Shown here piece after piece: positions 51,123-59,925 of a stretch of DNA of 64,000 nt. The notes under the pieces are model-generated. The model worked only from the letters and a program-made list of their open reading frames with translations, was not told the origin of the DNA and ran no database searches. The stretch spans positions 2,170,001-2,234,000 of the forward strand of contig OZ253476.1 of NCBI GenBank assembly GCA_965261795.1, given 5' to 3'. How positions within the stretch are numbered: the first letter of the stretch is position 1; each line of letters opens with the position of its first letter. Made by a program: the position numbers and the translations under genes. The stretch comes from CBDCFV01 sp965261795 (GTDB taxonomy: Bacteria; Chloroflexota; Dehalococcoidia; Lucifugimonadales; UBA3495).

Positions 51123-51917
51123 ATGTTGGCCATGTCAGACGATCTAATCATAGCCGGAAAGCATTTCAAGTCCCGCCTTATTCTGGGCACCGGCAGGTAC
51201 CGGACCATGGAAGACATGGTGCAGGCAGTAGAAGCCTCCGGCACCGAAATGATCACCGTGGCCATCAGGCGCTTGGACTTGGACGACCCGACGAGCAAGA
51301 CCATTCTTGACTACATAGATTGGAGCAGGTACCAACTTCTCCCCAACACCGCCGGTTGCAGTACCGTCGAAGAGGCCTTGTTCATCGCCCGGTTAGGACG
51401 CGAGGTTGGTCAGACCGACTTCGTCAAACTGGAGGTTATCCCCGACCACAAATACCTGTTCCCTGATGCGGCGGCTACTCTTGAGGCTGCCCGGCAACTG
51501 GTGAAGGAAGGATTCGTGGTGCTGCCGTACATCCACGCCGATCCGACCTTGGCCAAGAACCTGGAAGATGTAGGGTGCGCCACCGTCATGCCCTTAGGAT
51601 CGGCTATCGGCTCGGGCCAAGGCATACACACCACGGAAGAGATCAAGATAATCCTGGAGCAAGCCACCGTGCCGGTAGTAGTGGACGCCGGGTTGGCGGT
51701 CCCATCCGATGCCTCTCACGCGCTGGAATTGGGCGCGTCCGCCGTGCTGGTCAACACCGCGATCGCCCAAGCCCATGACCCGGCGCTGATGGCCAAGGCC
51801 TTCAGGCATGGCGTTGAGGCTGGCAGAAGCGCTTACTTGGCCGGCAGAATAGCATCAAGGGCATACGCGTCGCCCAGCAGCCCAACCGACGAGGTGCCCC
51901 AGCCCGTCCAGGCCTGA
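51123..51917 (+). CDS. thiG: Thiazole synthase ThiG
   Basis: 264 residues from the ATG at 51123. GGAG ends only 2 bp before it, so the ATG at 51132 (MSDDL) may be the true start. ThiG landmarks: LILGTGRYRTMEDM, the Schiff-base Lys102 in DFVKLEVIPD, YIHADPTLAKNLEDVGC, MPLGSAIGSGQGI and VPVVVDAGLAVPSDA. It makes the thiazole phosphate from deoxyxylulose phosphate, ThiS thiocarboxylate and dehydroglycine. First gene after the riboswitch. Confidence 0.97.
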   Translation: MLAMSDDLIIAGKHFKSRLILGTGRYRTMEDMVQAVEASGTEMITVAIRRLDLDDPTSKTILDYIDWSRYQLLPNTAGCSTVEEALFIARLGREVGQTDFVKLEVIPDHKYLFPDAAATLEAARQLVKEGFVVLPYIHADPTLAKNLEDVGCATVMPLGSAIGSGQGIHTTEEIKIILEQATVPVVVDAGLAVPSDASHALELGASAVLVNTAIAQAHDPALMAKAFRHGVEAGRSAYLAGRIASRAYASPSSPTDEVPQPVQA

Positions 51918-51928
51918 AGTCTACCGCG

Positions 51929-52615
51929 ATGCGTCCTCCGGTTCCTATACCGTGTCTTTGCTTGGTCACCGACCGGACGGTGGGTGACCCGGACTCGTTG
52001 GTCGAGCGTGTTGCTGCCGCAGTGGCCGGCGGCGTGGACATGGTCCAGGTGCGAGAAAAGGACCTGCCCGGAGCCTGGCTTTTGGAGCTTGCCAACGCCT
52101 TCAAAGACGCTGTTGGGGAGCGCGCGGCCGTCCTGCTCAACGAACGGGTGGATGTGGCCGAAGCCGCTGGAGTTTCAGGTGTTCAGTTGGGTGAAGAGGC
52201 ATTGGGAGTAGCCGCAGCCAGGCGGATCCTGGGTGACGGCTGCCTTGTAGGGAGGTCGGTCCACTCGCTTACAGCGGCTGAAGAGGCGGAAATCCAAGGC
52301 GCGGACTTTCTGATAGTTGGTACAATGTACTCGACGCGCTCCCATCCCGGCGCACTGCCCGCCGGGCCCGAGTTGATGCGTAACATATCCAGCCATTGCC
52401 ATGTGCCCCTCATTGGCATTGGAGGTATCAACGAAAGTAACTTGGGAGAAGTGCTCCGGGCCGGCGCATCAGGGGTGGCCGTTATTACCAGCATCCTCAA
52501 CTCCGACAACCCGGAGGAGGCGGCCCGGCGGCTGAAAACGGCGATGCTGGCCGCTTTGGATAACGAAGCAGCTATTGCCTCAGAGGGAGCTCGAGGAGGT
52601 CCCCGTCCGCGATGA
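51929..52615 (+). CDS. thiE: Thiamine-phosphate synthase ThiE
   Basis: 228 residues, 11 bp after thiG. TIM barrel with LVTDRTVGDPD, MVQVREKDLPGAWLL, LLNERVDVAEAAGVSGVQLG, FLIVGTMYSTRSHPGA and LIGIGGINESN. Joins the pyrimidine and thiazole phosphates. The last codons overlap the thiS start. Confidence 0.95.
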   Translation: MRPPVPIPCLCLVTDRTVGDPDSLVERVAAAVAGGVDMVQVREKDLPGAWLLELANAFKDAVGERAAVLLNERVDVAEAAGVSGVQLGEEALGVAAARRILGDGCLVGRSVHSLTAAEEAEIQGADFLIVGTMYSTRSHPGALPAGPELMRNISSHCHVPLIGIGGINESNLGEVLRAGASGVAVITSILNSDNPEEAARRLKTAMLAALDNEAAIASEGARGGPRPR

Positions 52616-52815
52616 TCAACTTGATGGTGAACGGTAAACAGAGGTCCTTGGACGACAGCATAGACTTGGCCACTTACTTGGCTTCTTTCAACCTGAGCCT
52701 CCAGCACGTGGCCGTTGGTTACAACGGGGAGGTCATCAAGAAAGAGCTTTATCCCCAGGTCACCCTGCGGGATGGAGACGTGCTGGAAATCGTCCGCCCC
52801 GTAGGCGGCGGCTAA
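52612..52815 (+). CDS. thiS: Sulfur carrier protein ThiS
   Basis: 67 residues; its ATG overlaps the thiE stop (ATGA). Ubiquitin-like beta-grasp protein ending VRPVGGG, whose terminal Gly is adenylated and thiocarboxylated for ThiG. Complete length for the family. Confidence 0.95.
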   Translation: MINLMVNGKQRSLDDSIDLATYLASFNLSLQHVAVGYNGEVIKKELYPQVTLRDGDVLEIVRPVGGG

Positions 52816-52840
52816 CCCGAAAACAGGGATCGGAACAGCC

Positions 52841-53092
52841 ATGCAGCACGACGGTTTAGACCACCAAGTCCTTGACCCATTGCTGATAGAGGTAGTAAGG
52901 CAACACCAGGATAAGGTGGTGGGCTGGATGCGGCGCGAACCTGGGTGCTGGGGGTTTTTGGCCGGAAAGGCCGTCGTTAGCTGCCGCCAGACGATGGGCA
53001 GGCCACTGGTAGACGGTGAACGCCGGTTGGTGTGGCACCGCCTGTGGTGGTTGTTGGAGCGAATTAAAGAGGGTCAGGCGGCGGAAAGCTGA
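52841..53092 (+). CDS. Small hypothetical protein at the end of the thi operon
   Basis: 83 residues from an ATG at 52841, 25 bp after thiS. Basic, Trp-rich (CWGFLAGKAVVSCRQTMG, WHRLWWLLERI), no known domain. Its last 19 bp overlap the convergent M28-like gene. Plausibly real because of spacing and composition, but the function is unknown. Confidence 0.5.
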   Translation: MQHDGLDHQVLDPLLIEVVRQHQDKVVGWMRREPGCWGFLAGKAVVSCRQTMGRPLVDGERRLVWHRLWWLLERIKEGQAAES

Positions 53093-54210
53093 ACCGCCAA
53101 GTCCGCGAAGGCGTTGGCGTAACCGGCGACGGTGTTCACGTCGACCGTGCCGGGCCAGCGGTCCGATTCCAAGTGGAACACCGCATTGCCCCGGGCGACC
53201 AATGCGGCTACCTTCCCGCCTTGGCTCACCACTACTCCGGACTCCGAAGGGAACCTGTCGCCCGGGCCAGCGTGGCCCATATCGGCAGCGTCCAAGGCCA
53301 CCCTGACTTGCTCTCTCAGGTTTTCATCAGTGGCGGCGAATTGACCTGCCGGCCCCTCCGCAGCCCCTATGTTGGCGCCGAAATGGATCCAAGCGAAAGC
53401 GTTCGACGCCAGATCTTGTCGGCGTTCCAGGAAGGCATGAATTCCATAAAGGCCGACTTCATGGCCGCTGGTGGCAACGAATATGACATCTCGCCGCGGG
53501 CTTGTTTCGTGGACAGCGCGCATTACCTCAAGCCAGCAGGCCAAGCCCCCGCCTCGCTCCGAGGCGCAGTGCCACCAGCCGCTGCGGGGCGTCATTACGA
53601 TCAACGGCGGCAGACTTCTGTCCCGGCCGTCTATCCGCCCCACGACGTTAAACGACCGGGAGGGTACACGGGATGCCGTAGCCACCAAGCTGGCTTCGGA
53701 ACCTCGTTCAATGTGTTCGTTGAGCAACGTCTGAGCTTCACTGCCCACTTGCAGCACCGGGCAGCCGAAGGGATGCAGGAACTCCGGCGCGTTGGATGGC
53801 ATCAGGCCGGGGCGGCCTCCCACCGTGACCGCGACCAACGCCTGGTGTTCACCGGACCGGCGGGATGCGGTTAAGGCATCGTCCTCTCCGCCAGCCAGGC
53901 TGACCCCGCCGACCCCGATCTCCGCCGATGAGCCGACCGGACCCAATCTTCCCAGGATGCCTTCCGCACCAGTGAAAGCCCCGTCGAACATAGGCAGTCC
54001 CGGGATGCGCTGCCCGCCTACCTCAATGTGGCATTCTGCCGGGTCAATGCGGCTCAACTCGAACGGCTCCTGTGAAACGTCTACGCCTATTTCCGACACC
54101 AGGTCCGCAAGCCAATGGGAGGACTCATGGTCCGTCACGCTGCCGGTACGGTGCCAGCCTTGGGCGTCGTACTCTCCGATTATTCGCGCAACGCGTTGTA
54201 ATTGGTCCAA
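53074..54210 (-). CDS. M28-like peptidase family protein, probably degenerate active site
   Basis: 378 residues; TTG at 54210 with AGAGG 7 bp upstream. The layout resembles M28 aminopeptidases: a protease-associated-like insert (about residues 75-180), then FNVVGRIDGRDRSLPPLIVM, GGGLACWLEVMRA, and VIFVATSGHEVGLYGIHAFL. However, the H-x-D metal motif is replaced by TPRSGWWHCASERGGG, and only one Glu of the usual Glu-Glu is seen (GHE). Either a divergent enzyme or a non-catalytic relative. Confidence 0.7.
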   Translation of the reverse strand: MDQLQRVARIIGEYDAQGWHRTGSVTDHESSHWLADLVSEIGVDVSQEPFELSRIDPAECHIEVGGQRIPGLPMFDGAFTGAEGILGRLGPVGSSAEIGVGGVSLAGGEDDALTASRRSGEHQALVAVTVGGRPGLMPSNAPEFLHPFGCPVLQVGSEAQTLLNEHIERGSEASLVATASRVPSRSFNVVGRIDGRDRSLPPLIVMTPRSGWWHCASERGGGLACWLEVMRAVHETSPRRDVIFVATSGHEVGLYGIHAFLERRQDLASNAFAWIHFGANIGAAEGPAGQFAATDENLREQVRVALDAADMGHAGPGDRFPSESGVVVSQGGKVAALVARGNAVFHLESDRWPGTVDVNTVAGYANAFADLAVQLSAA

Positions 54211-54316
54211 TGCTCGGCCTCTGGGTTGGTTGAATTGGCCCGGCTAAGGAGGATAGACACCCTGAACGCCGGGTATAACTTACGGCATTCCGGGTTATGA
54301 AAGACCGGTTAGGGTA

Positions 54317-55303
54317 TTAACCGGCGCCCCGCAGTTGAGGGGATTCCAGCACTTGGGGGTTCAGCACACGGACCGCCTCACCGCTGCTGAAGGCGCGGAT
54401 GTCTTCAACTATGTCCCCGTAGAATACCCGGTACGACTCTTCGGTGACGTAGCCAAGGTGGGGAGTGAGAAGGGTATTGGACAGGGTAAGGAACGGGTGG
54501 CCTTCCGGCAACGGTTCGATGTCAAAGGTGTCCAGGCCCGCGCCGGCGATGGCTCCGCGTTGCAGCACGTCCACTAACGCGGCTTCATCGACTATAGGTC
54601 CGCGGGAGATGTTGATGAAGTATGCGTTCGGTTTCATCAATGCCAGTTCCCGGGAACTCACCAGCCCGCGGGTGCGGTCGCTTAGCTGGACGTGAATGGA
54701 GACGATGTCCGAGTCCCGGAATAGAGAGTCCTTGTCCACCAGGGTGGCCTGGCACTCCGCCGCCCGTTCGGCGGTGAGGTTCTGGCTCCACGCAATGACG
54801 TTCATATCGAACGCGTTGCCCACCCGGGCTACCAGCGATCCGATGCGTCCCAATCCCAAGAGGCCCAGCGTCTTGCCTTGCAGGCCGACGCCCACGGTAG
54901 TTCCCCAACCGCCTTCCCGGGTGCGTTGGTCTTCGGCCGTTATCTGTCTTAGCAGGCTAATGATAAGTCCCCAAGTGAGTTCGGTAGGGCCCTCGCCGGC
55001 GCCGCCGGTGGCGGCGACCACGATGCCAAGATCGGTGGCCGCGGCAACGTCGAATACCGCGTTGCGGCCGCCGGTAGTTATCAACAACCGGAGTTCGGGC
55101 AGCTTGGACAACACGGACCTCGGGAACGCAGTCCGCTCTCTCATTCCGGCGACAGCGTGGAAGCTTTGAAGCCGCTCCACCAAGGCATCTTCGTCACTCA
55201 GGTGATCATGGAAGTAGACCACCTCGGTGTCCGCCGGAAGGCTTGACCAATCGGCAAAATCGGCGGCCACGGCTTGGTAATCGTCCAGAACGGCGACTTT
55301 CAT
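54317..55303 (-). CDS. D-2-hydroxyacid dehydrogenase family protein
   Basis: 328 residues; ATG at 55303 after GGAGG. NAD motif LGLLGLGRIGSLVARVG, catalytic Arg in FINISRGPIVDE, Glu in TFDIEPLPEGHP and His in LLTPHLGYVTEES. It interconverts a 2-oxo acid and a D-2-hydroxy acid; no substrate-specific feature recognised. Its neighbour is a flavin monooxygenase 33 bp upstream on the same strand. Confidence 0.93.
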   Translation of the reverse strand: MKVAVLDDYQAVAADFADWSSLPADTEVVYFHDHLSDEDALVERLQSFHAVAGMRERTAFPRSVLSKLPELRLLITTGGRNAVFDVAAATDLGIVVAATGGAGEGPTELTWGLIISLLRQITAEDQRTREGGWGTTVGVGLQGKTLGLLGLGRIGSLVARVGNAFDMNVIAWSQNLTAERAAECQATLVDKDSLFRDSDIVSIHVQLSDRTRGLVSSRELALMKPNAYFINISRGPIVDEAALVDVLQRGAIAGAGLDTFDIEPLPEGHPFLTLSNTLLTPHLGYVTEESYRVFYGDIVEDIRAFSSGEAVRVLNPQVLESPQLRGAG

Positions 55304-55335
55304 CTGGGTACTACCTCCATCATCAAATCCTGCGC

Positions 55336-56382
55336 CTACTTGAACGCCGGCATGACTTTATGGGTCAACAACTTCAGGCTGCGGTACACCGCCTCTCGTG
55401 GGAGCAACCCGCCCGGATTCAACTCGGCTGTGAACCCCGAAAGGCCAAGCTTCTCCTTGAATTGGGCAAGCTTGTCGATAACGGATTCCGGCGTGCCAAA
55501 GATAACCTTGGTGTCAAGAATCTCCTCGTAGGTCATGCTGGCAAGGCGTCTTGCCCTGTCGTGGCGCGCGTCTGATATGCGGGCCCCTTCGTCTACGCCT
55601 TCAAACAACCTGCGCATACGGGCAAAATAGGCTTCGATGGTCTCCCGTGGTTCCAGGAACGCCGCCTCCTCGGAATCGGCGATGTACATCGGCACCCGCA
55701 CCGATATGTCCCCGCTCTCCCCAGGATGCCCAGCCTCCTGCCACGCCGAATGGTAGTCCTTCAGGTTGGTTTCCAAGTCGTTGACGTCCATTCCACGCAT
55801 GGTCAGGAATATCGGATAGCCCAACCGCCCTACCCTGGCAAAGCTGTCCTCGCTGGAAGAGGCCAAGCGTATCTTGGGATGCGGTTGCTGGTATGGCATC
55901 GGGGACACCACTGCCTCTTCGATGTCGTTATACTGGCCGTGGTAAGAGAATGGCTCCCCCTTCCAAGCCTCGAGGATAATATCCAGCGCTTCCTGGAAAC
56001 GGTCTTTGCTCTCTTCATAGGGGATGCCCATGATCTCGTAGGAGCGGGCGATGCCGCTGCGGCCTACACCGAACTCGAACCGGCCCTCGCTTATCTGGTC
56101 CACGGTCGCCGCTTCTTCCGCTATTCGCAGAGGGCTGATAAGAGGCAGCACCTGCACCGCCGTCCCGACCTTCAGCCTCTTGGTGCGGGTTGCGATGGAC
56201 CCGGCTACGACAATCGGCGCCGAAAGCACCGAGCGGGTAGGGTTGAAATGGGTCTCCCCCAACCACACCGAGTCCAGCCCGGTCTCCTCCGCCAAGTCAA
56301 CCAGTTCGAAGGCGTCGCGGAAAACGTCCGCTTGATTGGCGGTGTGGGTTGCTAGGAAGTCCATAAAAATGCCGAAGTCCAT
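55336..56382 (-). CDS. LLM-class flavin-dependent oxidoreductase (fourth copy)
   Basis: Start ATG at 56382, preceded by AGGAGG; the frame extends 25 codons further upstream without support. 348 residues. SVWLGETHFNPTRSVL, SPLRIAEEAATVDQISEGR, FEFGVGRSGIARSYE and FGTPESVIDKL are typical of the family. Co-oriented with and close to the hydroxyacid dehydrogenase gene, suggesting one degradative transcript. Confidence 0.92.
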   Translation of the reverse strand: MDFGIFMDFLATHTANQADVFRDAFELVDLAEETGLDSVWLGETHFNPTRSVLSAPIVVAGSIATRTKRLKVGTAVQVLPLISPLRIAEEAATVDQISEGRFEFGVGRSGIARSYEIMGIPYEESKDRFQEALDIILEAWKGEPFSYHGQYNDIEEAVVSPMPYQQPHPKIRLASSSEDSFARVGRLGYPIFLTMRGMDVNDLETNLKDYHSAWQEAGHPGESGDISVRVPMYIADSEEAAFLEPRETIEAYFARMRRLFEGVDEGARISDARHDRARRLASMTYEEILDTKVIFGTPESVIDKLAQFKEKLGLSGFTAELNPGGLLPREAVYRSLKLLTHKVMPAFK

Positions 56383-56525
56383 TGGTCCCTCCTGTTGCCT
56401 TATTGGGCAACATTGTTGATTGCTGATAGGCGGCGGCTGAACGACCAGCCCCTTCATTTGCCGACTTCAGTAAAGCATACGCCTATGGCAGGGTCAAGAA
56501 ACGGCGCGCAATCGAATAGTGTGGC

Positions 56526-56870
56526 CTAATTAAGCGCTAAGCTGGCTCTTAACGCAGCATTGACCTTGGCCATAGAATTGGCTGGTAGAGTGCCAACCTG
56601 ACTCAAGATTCGCTCTTTAGCGATTGTCAGGAGAAGCGAACACTCTATAGTGGATGGGCTTGGCAGGCCGCTTTCGTTAGGCTCTACTCGCACATTGACC
56701 GGATATTCTCCGATGCTACGGGTGATCGCGGCCAATATGGTGTTTGGTGAATAGATGTTTCCGGTATCGTTTTGCACCACCAAAGCAGGACGACGTCCTG
56801 ATGGCTCACTACCCCGCGGGTTTCCAAAATCCACCCAGACCACATCGCCTCTTTTCAAGTTTCCTATCAT
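56526..56870 (-). CDS. MazF/PemK family mRNA interferase toxin
   Basis: 114 residues; ATG at 56870 with AGGAG about 11 bp upstream. LKRGDVVWVDFGNPRGSEPS, GRRPALVVQNDTGN and ECSLLLTIAKERILSQVG are the MazF landmarks. A ribosome-independent RNA cutter kept in check by the upstream antitoxin. Confidence 0.93.
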   Translation of the reverse strand: MIGNLKRGDVVWVDFGNPRGSEPSGRRPALVVQNDTGNIYSPNTILAAITRSIGEYPVNVRVEPNESGLPSPSTIECSLLLTIAKERILSQVGTLPANSMAKVNAALRASLALN

Positions 56871-56903
56871 GCAGAATATTGCTCCTGATATGAAGTCAGA
56901 GTA

Positions 56904-57134
56904 TCAATGAGGTGGCCAAACCTCGGTGATAATTCCGACCGACATTTCCGCAAACCGGCGGTGCTCATCCGTCAGCGCTGCGTATCCTTCGGCTAGTTCT
57001 TTCTCCAAGAGTCTCTTTCGCTCTTCTTCGATAAGCTTGGCAAACAATTGACTTCGAGATACATTGCGTTCCTTGGCCAACTGGCTGGCCAACTTGCCTA
57101 TATCATCTGTTAGACTGACAGTCATTCTGATCAT
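56904..57134 (-). CDS. Ribbon-helix-helix antitoxin partner of MazF
   Basis: 76 residues: MIRMTVSLTDDIGKLASQLA gives the RHH strand and first helix, RNVSRSQLFAKLIEEER the second, and an acidic tail would bind the toxin. It ends 33 bp before the toxin start. Likely represses its own promoter, where TCATAC repeats lie. Confidence 0.87.
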   Translation of the reverse strand: MIRMTVSLTDDIGKLASQLAKERNVSRSQLFAKLIEEERKRLLEKELAEGYAALTDEHRRFAEMSVGIITEVWPPH

Positions 57135-57230
57135 TACTTTCTGGCTCTCATGAAATACATCGTTGATATGTTGAAAAAGAAAATGTTGATAAGTGTGAGC
57201 TACTTAAAACTGGGCTAGAGCCTCCTTACA

Positions 57231-57270
57231 TCATACTCTGTTTCATACACTATATCATACCGAAAGTATG
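57231..57270. promoter_or_regulatory. Three TCATAC repeats at exact 12-bp spacing, candidate antitoxin operator
   Basis: TCATAC at 57231-57236, 57243-57248 and 57255-57260, then an inverted GTATG at 57266-57270. They lie about 100-135 bp upstream of the antitoxin gene in an AT-rich part of the 301-bp gap between the module and the frameshifted oxidase gene. Evenly spaced hexamers suit RHH dimers binding side by side. Confidence 0.5.
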
Positions 57271-57435
57271 CGATCCATTTCCCAGAGGACAGCCTCCTTT
57301 CCTTTCAACGGCGTAAAGGCCTACTCTGTGCCATAATGAAGTTGACCCACGGGACGCCTCAACACTACCCTTATGGAATGCTCAGCCCATGTAAGCGGAA
57401 CTGTGCTCCAGCTACAACGCCCGGAGAACGTCAAG

Positions 57436-58657
57436 ATGGACTCGAACAAGTACAACGCGGTGATAGTCGGGGGAGGGCATAATCGGCCTCTCCACTGCGA
57501 TGCAGTTGAAGATGGACAAGTATCCAAATTGGCGCGTTGCGGTGGTGGAGAAGGATGCTGAGTTGGCCAACCACCAGACCGGCCACAACAGCGGCGTCAT
57601 CCACTCCGGTATCTACTATCGTCCCCGACTCACACAAAGCCCGGTTTTGTGTCGGTGGCAAGCAAGCGTTGATAGAGTTCTGCGATGAGAACGAGATTGA
57701 ATACGAGCGGTGTGGCAAAGTAATTGTGGCCACCAATGAGGCCGAGGTGGGCCGGCTGCATAACCTGTACGAGCGCGGCACTGCCAACGGGGTTGAAGGG
57801 TTGGAGATGGTCGGGCCGGAACGATTGAAGGAAATCGAGCCCCACGTCGCGGGCATCCGCGCGTTATGGGCGCCCACCACGGGCATAATCGACTACCGCA
57901 AAGTAGCATCGGCGTATGCCGGGAAGTTCGAACAAGCCGGGGGCGACATCTTCACCAGCTCACCGGTGCAGCGCGTGGTTCAGACGCAGGACGGACTGGC
58001 CCTGGAGACGCCGAAGGGAATAATAGAAACCCAACCACGTCATAAACTGCGCCGGTCTGCACGCCGACAGGGTCGCCAGGATGATGGGAGAGGACGTAGA
58101 CATCCGGATAGTCCCGTTCCGGGGGGAGTACTACACCCTGAAGCCTGAGAGCCACCATTTGGTGTCCGGGCTGGTCTACCCGGTGCCCGACCCCAGGTTC
58201 CCTTTCTTGGGCGTGCACTTTACCCGCAACATTCACGGGTATGTAGAGGCCGGCCCAAACGCGGTATTGGCGTTTAAAGCGCGAGGGTTACCGCAAGTCT
58301 GACGTGGACATTGGCGATGCGTGGGACAGTTTCTCATACTCCGGTTTCTGGAAGATGGCGGCGCGCCACTGGAAGACGGGAATAGGTGAAGTTCACCGAT
58401 CGTATAGCAAAGGGGTCTTCGTACACGATCTCCAGACCCTGATACCGGAGATTGAAGCGACCGACCTTGCCCCCGGCGGCGCCGGCGTCCGCGCCCAAGC
58501 GGTGGCCAAAGACGGCGCGCTGCTGGACGACTTCAGCATCCTGCGGGGCCGCCACGCCGTCCACGTCCTGAACGCTCCCTCCCCCGGCGCCACCTCTTCG
58601 CTGGCCATCGGCCAACACATCGTGGAACTGGCGGCTGAGGCTTTCGGCGAAGTTTAG
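57436..58657 (+). pseudogene. L-2-hydroxyglutarate oxidase (LhgO-like), four frameshifts
   Basis: An FAD-dependent oxidoreductase readable along its whole length, about 400 residues, but in four successive frame changes. NAVIVGGG breaks at 57478 (an extra C), the GHNSGVIHSGIYYRP part breaks in the CCCC at 57623-57626, and the next part breaks near 58021-58037 before VINCAGLHADRVARMMG. The last break is near 58275-58282 before SDVDIGDAWDSFSYSGFW. Each change fits one inserted base. The C-terminal GATSSLAIGQHIVELAAE is intact. It would have oxidised L-2-hydroxyglutarate to 2-oxoglutarate. Either a decaying gene or a patch of sequence error. Confidence 0.85.
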
Positions 58658-58837
58658 CCCCGAAGCTAACTCGTTTTGCCTTACCACCGGCGTGGTGGTG
58701 CCTGAGTCGCCTTTTGGGTATTCCGCCCTGATGTCATAGCGGTGTGCTTAAGTTCATGCCTTCCGTGAACTTGGTCGCCTTGAGGCTAAGGAACGCCACC
58801 CACCTTTCGTCAAGTTGCCGCTAAAGGTGAGCCTGCG

Positions 58838-58843
58838 TATAAT
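58838..58843 (+). promoter_or_regulatory. Candidate -10 box upstream of the MaoC-like gene
   Basis: Perfect TATAAT at 58838-58843 with TTGCCG at 58815-58820 and a 17-bp spacer. It lies in the 311-bp gap between the two frameshifted genes. Confidence 0.45.
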
Positions 58844-58856
58844 CGACCACTAGGAA

Positions 58857-58970
58857 AACTATCTCAAACCTTGCTGTAGCACGGATCCCGTCATTCCCGC
58901 GTAGGCGGGAATCCATAGGCTTCGGTCAGTGTTGTGTGGAATCAGCAGGACAGTTGATTTTGAGATAGTT
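58857..58970. repeat. 12-bp inverted repeat around a REP-like palindrome
   Basis: AACTATCTCAAA (58857-58868) and TTTGAGATAGTT (58959-58970) bracket the REP-like sequence. The gap between the two frameshifted genes otherwise shows only the candidate promoter. Confidence 0.5.
58890..58915. repeat. REP-like short palindrome (copy 2)
   Basis: GTCATTCCCGCG-TAG-GCGGGAATCCA, near-identical to the copy at 25673-25698 but with a more perfect stem. Confidence 0.65.
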
Positions 58971-59870
58971 GCTAAAGGTCCCTCGCGAGGATGATTTGGC
59001 GGTTACGGTTGAACCCGGTCTGGACTTGGGCGAGTGTCTGGTTACCGAGGACCGGGTCAGGCGATACCTGGAGGCGGTGGGGGATGAACATCGGGTATAT
59101 TTCGACCACTCACTAGCTCCGCCTGTAGCTATGACGGCTTGGGCATTGGGAGCCATCCTTGACAAATTGGCCCTTCCCGATGGCGCAATCCACAGCTCGC
59201 AAGAGTTGGAGACCCTCAGGGAAGCAAGGTTCCCTGGAGCGTACCGCATCACCGCTGACCTCGGCAAACCGCGGCAGCGCGGCAATCTGGTCTTTCTCAC
59301 GGTGTCCTATTCCTTGGCTGATATCGAGGGTCGGCTCGTCCAACGGGGCAAGAGTACGGTGCTAAGTTCTGCCCAAGGAGAAGGACAGTCCGCACCGGAG
59401 GCACGGCCCCAGCCTGCGGCCCAAGGAGATGGGCCGGCCCTTACCGTGGAGGACCGGGGCGTTCTTGGAACGCCAATGACCATCTCCCAACACCAACTCA
59501 ACGCCTACGCCGACGCTTCGGCGACCGTAACCCGCTCCATCTGGATGCAGACTTTGCGGAGGGCACCCAATTCGGCGGGATTATCGCCCACGGAATGCTG
59601 ACCCTTGGCTTTGTTGGTGAACTGATGGCCGTGGTATTCGGGCAGAAATGGCTGAATACCGGTGCTTTGAACGTGCGGTTCAGGGGTCCAGCCTACTTGG
59701 GAGACACAGTAAGGGCTTGGTGTAAAGTGCCTAAACCGTCCGATGAAAAATCGGGTAACGGCAATGGCATGGTGGTATGCTCAATCGGAGTCTTGAATGA
59801 ACGGAGCGGCGCGGAGTTGATAACCGGCGCTTCGACCGTAACGTCCGGTGGTTTGGGCGCTACAACCTGA
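58969..59870 (+). pseudogene. MaoC-like dehydratase (two hot-dog domains), one frameshift
   Basis: About 300 codons in two frames. The first (58969 to about 59535) has an N-terminal MaoC-like hot-dog domain with RVRRYLEAVGDEHRVYFDH and the start of a second domain (SQHQLNAYADASATVTR). Deleting one frame step near 59533-59537 restores HLDADFAEGTQFGGIIAHG, the catalytic hydratase motif, joined to MLTLGFVGELMAVVFG. A single lost base explains it. Start uncertain (TTG at 58969). It probably hydrated a short enoyl-CoA. Confidence 0.8.
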
Positions 59871-59925
59871 AACGGGCAAAGCGGTGATTTTGTTACTCGC
59901 CGCTCAAATATTTTAACGAGGGACT

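Noticed and set aside
57436..58657. Programmed frameshifting in the LhgO-like gene
   Set aside because: Four shifts, at sites without shared slippery sequence or downstream structure, are better explained by decay or error.
58820..58979. 9-bp direct repeat GCTAAAGGT resembling a target duplication
   Set aside because: The enclosed 12-bp inverted repeat does not reach the left end, so no terminal inverted repeats support an insertion.
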